NCBI GenBank assembly: GCA_001563875.1
Contig: LKMN01000001.1
Span: 62,001-126,000, forward strand
Source: Nanohaloarchaea archaeon B1-Br10_U2g1
GTDB taxonomy: Archaea > Nanohalarchaeota > Nanosalinia > Nanosalinales > Nanosalinaceae
Direction of reading: 5' to 3'
Length of the DNA: 64,000 nt
The notes under the pieces: model-generated
The model's database searches: none
Seen by the model: only the letters and a program-made list of their open reading frames with translations
Told to the model about the DNA's origin: nothing
In this document: positions 42,827 to 52,078 of the stretch, piece by piece
Position numbering within the stretch: the first letter of the stretch is position 1
Layout: every line of letters begins with the position of its first letter
Translations under genes and position numbers: made by a program

Positions 42827-42968
42827 TGTTTTTGAAACCTCGTACAGAACTTGTTGTAGATTAATCTTAAGTAGGTTGAACCTTTACAGCCTGATCCGGA
42901 CTATCTAAAAGGCTAAACCGGTTACACTCTAGGTAGAACTCTTAACTTTACAGGAATATAGCTAATAT

Positions 42969-43535
42969 ATGAAAACAGTTATCGTTGTTGGCGGAGGATT
43001 GTCCGGCTTACAGGCAGGTGTATTCACAGCTAAAGCAGGAGAAGAAACACTTGTACTGGATACGGATGAATCACTTGTGTACAATACCTCGAATATCCAA
43101 AACCTGGTAGGTCATGACTCTGTATCCGGTGAAGAGCTACTAAGAAGCGGTAGAGATAAACTGGAAGAGTTCGGCGGAGAGTTTAAACAGGAGAAAGTTG
43201 AGTCTGTTAAAGAAAACGAAGAAGGATTTCTAGTTACTACAGAAGAAAGTCGGTATGAATCAGAGTATCTTGTACTGGCTTCAGCAGGTATCCACGACTA
43301 CGCAGACCCTTTAGACCTTGAGTTTGAGGACGGTGTAGAAGGGATGTACATGATGGACGAGCATGTTAGGACTGATGAATCCAATAAGGTAACTGGAGCT
43401 GAGAAGATCTATGCTGCAGGACTCGCAAACACATGGGAGTACCAGGCCTCAGTAGCTATAGGTGATGGAGCTAAAGCCGCAGTAAACCTTTTGACGGACA
43501 AATACGGAGAGCCTTACGAAGACCATGATACCTAG
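42969..43535 (+). CDS. Single-domain thioredoxin-reductase-like flavoprotein
   Basis: 188 residues that cover only the FAD half of a thioredoxin reductase: TVIVVGGGLSGLQAG at the start, the SGEELL segment, ASAGIHDYADP, and AEKIYAAGLANTW at the C-terminal FAD site. The NADPH domain and the CxxC pair are missing. It may bind FAD and act with a separate reductase, or have become a flavin carrier. Convergent with the cobalamin-binding protein gene, 4-nt overlap. Confidence 0.82.
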   Translation: MKTVIVVGGGLSGLQAGVFTAKAGEETLVLDTDESLVYNTSNIQNLVGHDSVSGEELLRSGRDKLEEFGGEFKQEKVESVKENEEGFLVTTEESRYESEYLVLASAGIHDYADPLDLEFEDGVEGMYMMDEHVRTDESNKVTGAEKIYAAGLANTWEYQASVAIGDGAKAAVNLLTDKYGEPYEDHDT

Positions 43536-44272
43536 GACCTACTATCTACTATTTTTTCAATCTCTTTAGCGGCTTCAACCAGTCTTGGTCCAGGCCTGTT
43601 AAGTAGAGAGTCATCTAAGATGTGTATATTACCGGTCTCCACGGCCGTGATATCTTTCCAGCTCTCTCTATCTTTAACAGCTTTATCTGAAACTTTTTCT
43701 CCTGCCCCGCATATGCTGAGAATTATATGTTCTGGACAGAACTGTCTGAGCTCCTCTAGCTCAAAGGTATCGCTTCTCGTGCCTTCCTCTACAAAGTACT
43801 TGCCGTCTATAGCCTCTATAACTCCAGGAACCCAGTTACCTGAGAAATGCGGAGGTTCTAGCCATTCCTCACAGTAGATTCTTGTACCGTTAATAGAGAT
43901 TTTCTCAAGCTCCTCTCTCATACATTCTACAGTTTTCTCAGCTTCAGCTTCCCTATCAACAGCGCGACCAATCTCAAGTATTGAGCCATAGACCTCTGCT
44001 AAAGTGCGTGGCTTCAGATGTAAGACCTCGAAATCCATAGACTCCAGTTTCTCAACAACTCTATCCTGTAAACTGTCTGAACATACTACAAGATCAGGGT
44101 TATGCCCAGCTAGTTTATCGGTTTTAATACCTTTGGACCAGCCGCCTAGACTTGGTTTGTCCATGGCCTCCTCCGGATAGTTACAGAGAGAAGTTGTAGC
44201 TACAAGTTCGTTATCCACACCTATACGGTAGAGTATCTCTGTGTTTGAGGGCGCCAAGGAAACAACTCTCAT
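43532..44272 (-). CDS. BtuF-like cobalamin/metal-chelate-binding protein without signal peptide
   Basis: 246 residues of the helical-backbone periplasmic-binding fold used for vitamin B12 and iron chelates: RVVSLAPSNTEILYRIGVD at the start, VATTSLCNYP, and the helical backbone before the second lobe. No signal peptide is present even with the longer frame to 44296, so it is likely cytoplasmic, as for several archaeal BtuF-like proteins. No ABC permease adjoins it. It could handle cobalamin for the B12-dependent NrdJ at 52.6 kb (inference). Confidence 0.8.
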   Translation of the reverse strand: MRVVSLAPSNTEILYRIGVDNELVATTSLCNYPEEAMDKPSLGGWSKGIKTDKLAGHNPDLVVCSDSLQDRVVEKLESMDFEVLHLKPRTLAEVYGSILEIGRAVDREAEAEKTVECMREELEKISINGTRIYCEEWLEPPHFSGNWVPGVIEAIDGKYFVEEGTRSDTFELEELRQFCPEHIILSICGAGEKVSDKAVKDRESWKDITAVETGNIHILDDSLLNRPGPRLVEAAKEIEKIVDSRS

Positions 44273-44370
44273 AAACATAGACTGTAACCGGTACAACTTG
44301 TAACTTGTGTTTCTAGAAAGTCAACGGAGTCAATGAAAATATTTAATCCAGATATGTGAAGGTTCGTTTA

Positions 44371-44649
44371 ATGCCTGAAGAGCTGTTGTTCAAGAAAGAG
44401 GAGAGAATAACCAGTAGAGAGGTATCGCAGTATCTAAAACAGATAGCCTCTAAACTTGAATCTGAGAAAGAGATAACCTTCAAAAGCGGAGAACAGTCCG
44501 CCACGATAAAGGCTCCTCTGAAGCCGGAGTTCGAGGTAAAGATTGAACGAGAAACATCGATCTCAAACGGCAAAAGCAATCTATCACTGGAGATTGGGTT
44601 AGGGTGGGATGAAAACGGCGGAAAGGACTCCAGGCTGGAAGTCGAATAG
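44371..44649 (+). CDS. Amphi-Trp-like domain protein
   Basis: 92 residues. LLFKKEERITSREVSQYLKQIASKLE followed by ITFKSGEQSATIKAP resembles the amphi-Trp domain gene at 19.0 kb in layout: a charged helix followed by a short beta half. The ATG at 44371 is preferred over a GTG at 44356 because TATA-like ATATTTAATCC lies about 30 nt upstream. Function unknown. Confidence 0.65.
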   Translation: MPEELLFKKEERITSREVSQYLKQIASKLESEKEITFKSGEQSATIKAPLKPEFEVKIERETSISNGKSNLSLEIGLGWDENGGKDSRLEVE

Positions 44650-44694
44650 ATTCTAACGAAACTGTTTTGAAGATGTTAACCAGAGAATTGTTGT

Positions 44695-45537
44695 ATGAGT
44701 TTGAAAGTAGGAGCACACGTATCCGTCTCAGGAGGAGTAGAAAAAGCAGTAGAAAGACAAAAAGAGATTGGAGGTAACTGCGGCCAGATATTCGCAGGAT
44801 CGCCACGTACTTGGTCTGTAGCAGAGTATACCGATGAGGAAGGAGAAAGCTTCCAAAACGGAACAAGAGATGAAGGTCAAAACCCCTACGTAATACATTC
44901 TACCTACCTAGTTAACTTAGGGACACCAAAAGATGATCTATTTGAGAAATCACTGAACTGTCTTCAATCCGAACTGGATGCTGCAGAAAAACTTGGCGTA
45001 GAGTATGTTGTGTTCCATCCTGGAGCCCATACCGGTTCAGGAAGGAAAAACGGCATTCAAAGAATAGCTGAAGGAATAGACGAACTGAACATACCTGAAG
45101 GAGTAACATTACTACTGGAAAACACTGCAGGAAAAGGTACAACTCTGGGAAGAAGCTTTGGAGAGCTAAGAGAGATGATAGAAAAGAGTTCCACGCCTGA
45201 AAAAAAACTTGGTGTCTGTCTTGACACATGTCACGCACACGCAGCAGGATACGAGCTCAGAGAGAAGGAGGGGTTCCAAGACATGATACAAGAAATTGAA
45301 GAGGACTTAGGGCTTGAAAAAGTGAAGGTTCTACATTTGAACGACTCTAAAAATGAGAAAGGAAGTGAGAAAGACAACCACCAGCATATAGGAGAAGGAA
45401 ATATAGGAGAAAAAGGTTTCAAGAATCTTGTAAACTCTGAAAAGTTTGAACAGCTCCCAATGGTACTAGAAACTCCTGTAACTGACGAAAAAGGCTACTC
45501 TGAAAACTTAGCTAAAATAAAGAAGCTTAAGAACTGA
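44695..45537 (+). CDS. nfo: Endonuclease IV (AP endonuclease)
   Basis: 280 residues of the TIM-barrel Nfo family, which cuts 5' of abasic sites. KVGAHVSVSGG at the start, VVFHPGAHTGSG, LLLENTAG, GVCLDTCHAHAAG, HLNDSKNEKGSEKDNHQHIGEG carry the three-zinc ligands. Works downstream of the endonuclease III-like glycosylase at 34.6 kb in base-excision repair. Confidence 0.95.
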   Translation: MSLKVGAHVSVSGGVEKAVERQKEIGGNCGQIFAGSPRTWSVAEYTDEEGESFQNGTRDEGQNPYVIHSTYLVNLGTPKDDLFEKSLNCLQSELDAAEKLGVEYVVFHPGAHTGSGRKNGIQRIAEGIDELNIPEGVTLLLENTAGKGTTLGRSFGELREMIEKSSTPEKKLGVCLDTCHAHAAGYELREKEGFQDMIQEIEEDLGLEKVKVLHLNDSKNEKGSEKDNHQHIGEGNIGEKGFKNLVNSEKFEQLPMVLETPVTDEKGYSENLAKIKKLKN

Positions 45538-45614
45538 TTAAGGCTCTACAGTCACGGATAGTTGTGGCTGAGTCGTAGGTGGTCCTAAAGAGTACAGCTT
45601 CCTAGGCTATCATC

Positions 45615-46106
45615 ATGTGGGATAAAGATGAAGAGTGGTTCCTCGAAACAACCAGAACCGTGGAATCTGTCCTCAAAGACGAATTTGTAGGAGAGTACTT
45701 CAGAAGCAGAGAGTTCGCTTATTACTTAGAAACGAACTCTGTATGGGCCGGAAGACTGCTGAAAGAGTACTCCTACGAATCAGACGGCTTAGTGATTGAA
45801 AGAGACAACGGCACAATAGTATGGGGGTACAGAACAGATTCAGTAGAGTACGATTCAAAGAGTTTCAGCGAAACTAGGCCACATCGTGAAAAAGAAAATA
45901 TTCTGTTAGATTCTCTTTACCAATCTATCTGTTCCAAAGGCCCTGTTGACTCGATAAAGATTGATGGAGAGATAGGAGATTTTGTAAGCCAAGAATATGA
46001 ACTACCTTGTCTGCGTGAAAAGACAGAAAAGGTAGGCGAGATACGTTCAGAGCTATTAGAAAAGTATGACGTTGTAAACGCACAGGGAAAGTATTGTTTA
46101 GAATAG
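45615..46106 (+). CDS. Hypothetical protein
   Basis: 163 residues, acidic with several aromatic residues; a C-terminal helix (EIRSELLEKYDVV) could be part of a winged helix. No recognised family. It follows endonuclease IV by 77 nt and precedes the symporter-like gene by 34 nt on the same strand. Confidence 0.65.
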   Translation: MWDKDEEWFLETTRTVESVLKDEFVGEYFRSREFAYYLETNSVWAGRLLKEYSYESDGLVIERDNGTIVWGYRTDSVEYDSKSFSETRPHREKENILLDSLYQSICSKGPVDSIKIDGEIGDFVSQEYELPCLREKTEKVGEIRSELLEKYDVVNAQGKYCLE

Positions 46107-46140
46107 TAGATTAATAAACGATTCTCCTTCAAGTGTTTAT

Positions 46141-47109
46141 ATGCCATCTGAAGGTTTACGAGTTGATATAGAACTTCTAATGCTCGTAATAACAGCAGGA
46201 TTAATGGGCTACCTTTTAACAGACCAGTTTATATCTAATGCGCTTTTATCCGGGCTGCTGGCTGCGCTATTCTTTCTGATTGGACTTCAGATAGAGCCTG
46301 GCATACTTAAAAACATACGTTTGAAGCCTAAACAGATGGTTCTGGGGCTATCTACAGTATTCGTTGTAGCTCCAGCCACCGCCTTCATGTTCGGGACTAT
46401 CGTACCTGAGTTTCTAGATGTACTTCTAGTAATCGGAGTCTCTGCTGCAGGTATTAGCTCGGCACGTATATGGTCAAATATGACGAACTCGGACGGAGAT
46501 CTGGCTCATGATATAGGAGTTGTGTCTCTTTTTACAGGGCTTTTAGCTATTCCGGTGCTGATAGCGGTAACGGGGCTGAATATTGATTACTCTGTCTTCG
46601 CCAGTAATGCTTTAATACCTCTAACAGCGCTTTTTGTGGGTATAACAGCAAGGAACATTAAAGCTAGAGCTGTTAGCGACCTAAGATACCACTTCTCTAA
46701 GGCATCTTTCTGGCTTATAACAGTAATAACGGTTGCTCAGACCCATCTAATTTTCTTAGAAGAGGGTTTCTCGCTTTTTTACACTTTCCTCTATGCATCA
46801 CTAGTTTTCATGGGTTTCACACTTGCATGTTTCGGTATAGCCTATCTCTTAACACGTATCACGGACATATATAAGAAAGAGGCTAGGGCTATAGCCTTTT
46901 CAAACGGCTCTAAAAATGTAGCAATTGCGTTCTTTATAGCCCTCCATATTGACGGCCTGGCGGTCGCATTAGTAGGTCTCTACTACTTTGTCAGACAGTT
47001 GACGGGTTTAGTGGCTGTAGACTTAATGGTTCATGGCGAGTTCAGAGCATTTAAACGGTTAGTCTTAAAAGCCTCATCGCCACTTGGTAAACTAAGAGTT
47101 AACAAATAA
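46141..47109 (+). CDS. Bile acid:sodium symporter-superfamily membrane protein
   Basis: 322 residues with eight to ten membrane helices. The stretch AIAFSNGSKNVAIAFFIAL resembles the crossover-helix motif of BASS-type transporters, and the first half contains a pseudo-repeat of it around ISSARIWSNM. Likely a cation-coupled transporter for an organic anion; the substrate is unknown. Confidence 0.7.
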   Translation: MPSEGLRVDIELLMLVITAGLMGYLLTDQFISNALLSGLLAALFFLIGLQIEPGILKNIRLKPKQMVLGLSTVFVVAPATAFMFGTIVPEFLDVLLVIGVSAAGISSARIWSNMTNSDGDLAHDIGVVSLFTGLLAIPVLIAVTGLNIDYSVFASNALIPLTALFVGITARNIKARAVSDLRYHFSKASFWLITVITVAQTHLIFLEEGFSLFYTFLYASLVFMGFTLACFGIAYLLTRITDIYKKEARAIAFSNGSKNVAIAFFIALHIDGLAVALVGLYYFVRQLTGLVAVDLMVHGEFRAFKRLVLKASSPLGKLRVNK

Positions 47110-47132
47110 TTTTTTAGAAAGGTATAAACTTT

Positions 47133-47636
47133 ATGACAGAAATACACGATAATCAAAGAGTAGGCGTCTATGTAGACGTCCAAAATATGTACTATAGTGC
47201 CAAAAACCTGTATAATTCAAAAATAGATTTTGATAAACTTTTAGACTCCGCTGTAATGAACAGAAAGCTTGTTAGAGCTTCAGCATACGTAATAAAGGCT
47301 GATACTCCTGACGAAGAAAACTTTTTCGAAGCATTGAGACGTATGGGTTATGAAGTGAAAATTAAGGAGCTTAAAGAGTTCTACGGCGGCCAGAAGAAAG
47401 GAGACTGGGATCTAGGAATGACTGTAGACATGATACAGCAAGCTAAAAAACTAGATACAGTAGTTCTTGTGACTGGAGATGGAGATTTCGCAGTCTTAGT
47501 AGACCATCTTGAGTCTATGGGTTGCCGAGTTGAAGTAATGAGCTTTGGAAAGTCTTCAGCTAAAGAGATAAGGGAGTCAGCTGACAAGTTCATCGATATG
47601 GATGAGAAACCAGATAAATTCTTGGTGGATAGGTGA
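47133..47636 (+). CDS. NYN-domain (PIN-like) putative ribonuclease
   Basis: 167 residues of the LabA/NYN family: VGVYVDVQNMYY near the start (first acidic residue), GDWDLGMTVDM in the middle, and LVTGDGDFAVLVDHL (clustered Asp). These acids bind metal for RNA cleavage. It ends 5 nt before the CBS-HPF-like gene, so the two form an operon, which hints at action on ribosome-bound or ribosomal RNA (inference). Confidence 0.88.
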   Translation: MTEIHDNQRVGVYVDVQNMYYSAKNLYNSKIDFDKLLDSAVMNRKLVRASAYVIKADTPDEENFFEALRRMGYEVKIKELKEFYGGQKKGDWDLGMTVDMIQQAKKLDTVVLVTGDGDFAVLVDHLESMGCRVEVMSFGKSSAKEIRESADKFIDMDEKPDKFLVDR

Positions 47637-47641
47637 TATAG

Positions 47642-48811
47642 ATGACATCTGTGAACAAAATAACCGCGAAGAACGTAATGAATGAAAACCCTACAACTGT
47701 GACGAAAGACAAAAGCCTGACACAGATAAAAAACGTGATGGAAGAAAAAGACATAAGAACTGTTCCTGTTCTAGATGACGGAATATTAATAGGTGCGATT
47801 GGTTACAGAGACCTTATAAGGTTCATACAATTCAATCCGGAGAAGACTGATGTAAAAAAGGTGATGCATCAGCCTCCGGAATTTGATAAAGAAGATAGTC
47901 TCGTAGATCTAGCAGATCTGAGAATCAACTCTGGCCGAAAAATGCTTGTAACTAAGTCAGGAAACTCTTTAGAAGGAGTTGTAACTGATAGAGAGTTTTT
48001 AGAGGCATTCCAAAACTCGGATGAGTTAAGCAAGATATCAACAGAGAGTCTTGCCACAAATAACCTTCTGACCGTGTTCCAAGAAGACTCTGTAGAAAAA
48101 GCGCGTCACAAGATGCTTGACAACAACGTTTCCAGGCTCCCGGTACTCGATAAGAATGGAGAGTTGACTGGGATGCTTAAAAGCACACATGTGCTGAAGA
48201 CTATGGTTAAACGTGAGAGAGTAGAGTCTGGAGGACGTAGTGGAGCAAGAACAGGAGAAGAAGTAAATATTTCAGGAGGACACGAGAAGGAAAGCATGTC
48301 TAAGATACCGGCAAAGAATCTTATGGAAAGGAATTTACTGACGCTAGAAGATCATATTGATGCAGACAAAGCTGCTGAGAAAATGATTGAGGGGTCTGAA
48401 GAAGAAATCATCTTCGTTAACGGTAAATATCCTGAATCCATCTTAGCGGTTAAGGACTTAGTCGATTACATTGCCGAATTTGCGCCTGGTAAGACTATTC
48501 TTGTGAGCTTGACAGGTATAGATACTTCCGAAGAGAAAGCTGCAGTTCACGGAAAGATCAGGAAACAGCTACAAGGCTCTATAGGCCGTAAAATTGAAAG
48601 AGCTGAAGAGCTACGTATGAGAGTTAAGAAGATGGATTCTGACGGTAAGAAACATCGTTATGAGATTGACACTCGTTTAGACTGTAATTACGGCCTCATT
48701 AAGATAGAGGAGGAAGGATGGGATTTACTGGATGTAGTGGATAACTCGCTCAACCAGTTAAACACTGTTCTCAGAAAGAAAAAAGAGAAGAAAACAGATC
48801 ACAGGACTTAA
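47642..48811 (+). CDS. CBS-domain protein with a C-terminal HPF-like ribosome-hibernation domain
   Basis: 389 residues. Four CBS repeats are visible, starting near NVMNENPTTV (11), VKKVMHQPP (73), SLATNNLLTV (138) and AKNLMERNLLTL (222). The last 100 residues read like the HPF/RaiA fold: TILVSLTGIDTSEEK, a basic second helix (RAEELRMRVKKM), GLIKIEEEGWDLLDVVDNSLNQL and a Lys-rich tail, matching the HPF pattern of a helix followed by LxxxLRKxK. HPF binds in the decoding region of idle ribosomes; CBS pairs sense adenylates. The protein could therefore park ribosomes according to energy state (inference). Confidence 0.8.
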   Translation: MTSVNKITAKNVMNENPTTVTKDKSLTQIKNVMEEKDIRTVPVLDDGILIGAIGYRDLIRFIQFNPEKTDVKKVMHQPPEFDKEDSLVDLADLRINSGRKMLVTKSGNSLEGVVTDREFLEAFQNSDELSKISTESLATNNLLTVFQEDSVEKARHKMLDNNVSRLPVLDKNGELTGMLKSTHVLKTMVKRERVESGGRSGARTGEEVNISGGHEKESMSKIPAKNLMERNLLTLEDHIDADKAAEKMIEGSEEEIIFVNGKYPESILAVKDLVDYIAEFAPGKTILVSLTGIDTSEEKAAVHGKIRKQLQGSIGRKIERAEELRMRVKKMDSDGKKHRYEIDTRLDCNYGLIKIEEEGWDLLDVVDNSLNQLNTVLRKKKEKKTDHRT

Positions 48812-49167
48812 CGTCCCAATTCTTCTTCGCCCATCTTTTCTAACTTCTTATCTTGTGATATCCCATAGGCCTGAGCGATTTTCTCGAACGCCATAGCGGC
48901 GTAGATTAGGTAGATAAATACAAGCACTAGTATTACGTACATCGGATATCTGGCTACTGATGAGCCGTAGAGCATCGCATCGTAGAACATCATGTACGAT
49001 ACGTAGAGAAGTAGGACGGCTATAGCCATGAGAAATCTTCGAGAGAACTCTTGTATCTTCTCGTCCTGTATACCCTTGAAGGTGGTGTATACAATGAAGA
49101 ACGTTATGGTTCCTATAGCAAGCGTTCCTGCAGTGTTAACTGCTAGAACAATCTCTTCTATACCCAT
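48808..49167 (-). CDS. Small membrane protein
   Basis: 119 residues with three hydrophobic helices (about 8-28, 42-62, 72-92) and a charged C-terminal helix. No recognised motif. Convergent with the CBS-HPF gene (4-nt overlap). Function unknown. Confidence 0.65.
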   Translation of the reverse strand: MGIEEIVLAVNTAGTLAIGTITFFIVYTTFKGIQDEKIQEFSRRFLMAIAVLLLYVSYMMFYDAMLYGSSVARYPMYVILVLVFIYLIYAAMAFEKIAQAYGISQDKKLEKMGEEELGR

Positions 49168-49270
49168 GAATTCTTTATTACGAACCTTTTTTAAATAGAT
49201 TAGTCGGTCTTAAAGAAATCCCTTTATACTGCCGGTGACCTTTCCTCGAAATCTGGTCAGAAGATAGAGA

Positions 49271-51064
49271 TTAGATTCTAACGTCGAGTTTACCGGACTC
49301 ATAACACCCTATTAGTCTTCCTGCTAAATCAGATTCTTTGGTCAATGCTATCTCTCCGTTTTTACCGACGGTTGCCGTAAACAAGAAGTCGTTACCGTCG
49401 TATACATCTACTTCTTTTCCTGAATGGTCGGATCCAACGTCTATAATCAATGAGTTGCCTCTTTCCTCTACATGGTACTGTATTCCTTGTTTCAGTGTTT
49501 TCTTTCTTGGCTCGACAGTTATGTCGAGACCGAGCTCCTCTTCTAGTCTGTCGATGTTTTTGCCTCCGTGTCCGATAACGTGTGATATCTCGTCCTCGTC
49601 AACCATTAACCTGATATGGTCGTTGGAGATAAACTCTATCTCAGGATTGTCAACCTTGCCGCTTAGCTCGTGTTCAAGCTGTTTTCTTGCAAGCTTTTCG
49701 GCACCAGTCTCCTGTTTCTCGCCGTCCACCGGTATAACTACTGTTTCCTCTCCGTAGGTATAGATCTCGTAGACAGGTCTCTCGTTCTTCAGTTCAGATA
49801 TCTGTACCACAGGTCTTGCAAGATCTTCCTCTGTCATACCGTGAGGCACCTTAACAGTAAGCTCAAGCTTGTAGACTTCAGCCACATCCGCGTTCTCAAT
49901 ATGGATAACAGTATCAACTATCTGAGGTATCATACCGAGCTCCACTCTACCAATTAAACGCTGTACCGCATCGACCGCTTCAGATGCGTGGACAACTCCA
50001 AGCATTCCTACGCCAGCCATACGCATATCCGAGTACACTTTGAAGTCGGAAGTCTTCCTTACCTCGTCGTAAACCGTGTAATCCGGTCTTACAAGCAGTA
50101 GAAAGTCTCCTGTATTCTCCATCTCCCCATCCAGTTCGGAGTACTGTGTGATATCCGGTCCTACATCAAGATCTCGCGGTTTCTCCATAGTCTTCATTAT
50201 CTTGCCTTGGTCTTCGTAGTGTTCGGACAGTGCCTGTGCGAAGGTAGACTTTCCGTGTCCTGGCGCTCCGGCAATCAGTATTCCTTCAGCCCTCTGGTTA
50301 AGTCTCTCCATAAGTTTGTCAGAAAGATTGTAGTCTTCCAGTCCTACCTTCGATACAGGTCTTACTGCCGTGATCTCAGGAGCTTCCGAGAAGGGCGGTC
50401 TAGCCATAGCTATACGGTAGGAGCCTATCTGTACTACTGTTGCTCCGTCCCCCTCCATCTCGATAAGTCCTTCGTCCGAGATTTCGGCTGTCTCTATAGT
50501 TTCCTGTACTAAGTTCTCAATATCTTGTTGTGTCAACGGGTCTTCTCTTATCTCTTCTAGCGTAAACTCTCCTGGCATCCCTCTCTTAGCTTTAGGCACC
50601 GAGCCTTGTTTGAGGTGTACGCTCATTGTTTTATCGTCGAAGTAGTCTTCTAGTGAGAACTTTTCGACACGTTCTTTCTCGAACAGTTTGACATCTATAC
50701 CTTTTGCTTCGGCTACACGGGCCTGTACTATGTCTCCGGTGTATAACGTTGCATCTTCCTCTTCAGCAACGTCTCTTATCAATGCGTCTATACGTCCACT
50801 TGATGCCAGTCCTATCTCTTCCTCTGTTGGCCTTCTTCCGATGAAAGATACCTGGAAATCTTTCTCTTCACCGAGCTCCCGGATATTCTTTATCTCCTGT
50901 ATACCGGTGTACCCTATTTCCAGTCCTTTGTTGGCCTGGTTTTCTACCTCGTCCACCACAAACTCAGGAATTATTACTTCTCCCTTTATTTCGTCTTTTT
51001 CTGCTAGCTCTGAGAGTTTTCCGTCTATAAGTGTGGAGGTATCGGGAACGATTTTATTGCTCAT
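49271..51064 (-). CDS. PIN-ATPase-KH protein (archaeal PINA-type)
   Basis: 597 residues. An N-terminal PIN domain (IVPDTSTLIDG, with acids also at GRIDALI and TGDIVQ), a PilT/VirB11-like ATPase with GAPGHGKST at about 266 and a DEVRKTSDF acid site, then a KH domain (HVIGHGGKNIDRLEEELG, about 500). This is the conserved archaeal PIN-ATPase-KH family, whose characterised members are hexameric ATPases acting on branched DNA. Full length. Confidence 0.93.
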   Translation of the reverse strand: MSNKIVPDTSTLIDGKLSELAEKDEIKGEVIIPEFVVDEVENQANKGLEIGYTGIQEIKNIRELGEEKDFQVSFIGRRPTEEEIGLASSGRIDALIRDVAEEEDATLYTGDIVQARVAEAKGIDVKLFEKERVEKFSLEDYFDDKTMSVHLKQGSVPKAKRGMPGEFTLEEIREDPLTQQDIENLVQETIETAEISDEGLIEMEGDGATVVQIGSYRIAMARPPFSEAPEITAVRPVSKVGLEDYNLSDKLMERLNQRAEGILIAGAPGHGKSTFAQALSEHYEDQGKIMKTMEKPRDLDVGPDITQYSELDGEMENTGDFLLLVRPDYTVYDEVRKTSDFKVYSDMRMAGVGMLGVVHASEAVDAVQRLIGRVELGMIPQIVDTVIHIENADVAEVYKLELTVKVPHGMTEEDLARPVVQISELKNERPVYEIYTYGEETVVIPVDGEKQETGAEKLARKQLEHELSGKVDNPEIEFISNDHIRLMVDEDEISHVIGHGGKNIDRLEEELGLDITVEPRKKTLKQGIQYHVEERGNSLIIDVGSDHSGKEVDVYDGNDFLFTATVGKNGEIALTKESDLAGRLIGCYESGKLDVRI

Positions 51065-51106
51065 ACAAACTATTTATTAACGACAATTTTCATAAGCCGT
51101 TGGTTG

Positions 51107-51916
51107 TCAGTCAAGATATAGCTGATCCATTCTTACAGATCTGAGAAGCCTCTTTCCTTCATAATTCAGTTCTTCGCCATCAACCAGTCCGTTTAGACCT
51201 ACTTCATAGTTTTTATTATCTATGTTGGAAGGTCTTTCCGGCTGTTCAAGTCTGTAGAGATCTCTGATACTTTGTCCTGTGAGGTTTTCATCGTAAAGTA
51301 CGGAGACAACTTCTCTGAACTCGTCTTCAGGACTGTATTCATGCAGCCAACGGTTCTTAAAGCTTTCAGGGTTTCTGAGATATCTGTCTAAATCTATCTC
51401 TGTGTCGATAGTGTTGTTGATGAAGTCGGGCATATCTTTTTCGGTTTTTCTAGATACTGTCTGGTTGTATCTTTCTTCTTCTGCTAGAGCTTCCTTGAAC
51501 CGGTTCCAGTTCTGAAGCACCTGTTGTCCTTGGGTTGAAGGCTCTAAGAGTTCATCTACTTCAACCAGGCTCTGGCTTTCTGCTATATCTGTCAGGTCTG
51601 GTAGTTCTTCTTGGTAAGGTTCAGCTTTTACCGGTCCTTCAGAGTCTAGATGGGCCAGTAGTTCGAATACTCCGTACTCGAACAGTGCACTGTAACGTGT
51701 TTCTAATGCTCTTGCCTCTGTAACGGTTATTGGAGTGCTGTTTTTCTCATTTTCTTTTATCGGAGAGGTTCCTGTTGAAAGCTCTTCAGGCATGTTTGAG
51801 GTAGTGAGTTCTCCTAGTTCGCGGTTGAGTTTTTCTGTTTCTCTAGGCATCTCTATGGTTTTTCTGTCTTCTCTTCGCGTAAGTTCTTCTTCTATATCTG
51901 TGGCTCTGCCTTCCAT
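51107..51916 (-). CDS. Hypothetical protein, acidic
   Basis: 269 residues, Glu-rich and largely helical. A TTG at 51925 would add three residues; the ATG at 51916 is preferred. No domain recognised. The upstream 200 nt also hold the divergent nrdR promoter. Confidence 0.65.
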   Translation of the reverse strand: MEGRATDIEEELTRREDRKTIEMPRETEKLNRELGELTTSNMPEELSTGTSPIKENEKNSTPITVTEARALETRYSALFEYGVFELLAHLDSEGPVKAEPYQEELPDLTDIAESQSLVEVDELLEPSTQGQQVLQNWNRFKEALAEEERYNQTVSRKTEKDMPDFINNTIDTEIDLDRYLRNPESFKNRWLHEYSPEDEFREVVSVLYDENLTGQSIRDLYRLEQPERPSNIDNKNYEVGLNGLVDGEELNYEGKRLLRSVRMDQLYLD

Positions 51917-52003
51917 ACAATTCAATAGTTACAACCTAACAAATATTAACTTTAACAAATTTTGTTACCAACTAATGAATATTCTTCTGAATTCAACACA
52001 GTA

Positions 52004-52014
52004 GAGTTTATAAT
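52004..52014 (+). promoter_or_regulatory. TATA box of the nrdR-nrdJ operon
   Basis: AGTTTATAATA on the plus strand. The start site expected about 25 nt downstream falls just before the two NrdR boxes, so a bound repressor would block initiation or escape. Confidence 0.5.
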
Positions 52015-52044
52015 ATAACAGTCCAAAGATTGGGTTAGAAGAAA

Positions 52045-52060
52045 ACACTACATGTTGTGG
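52045..52060. promoter_or_regulatory. NrdR box 1
   Basis: ACACTACATGTTGTGG matches the bacterial NrdR consensus ACACwATATATwGTGT in all core positions but two. Box 2 begins 34 nt downstream; paired boxes about three helical turns apart are typical of NrdR operators. Confidence 0.7.
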
Positions 52061-52078
52061 GGGAGGGGGATTGGTTCT

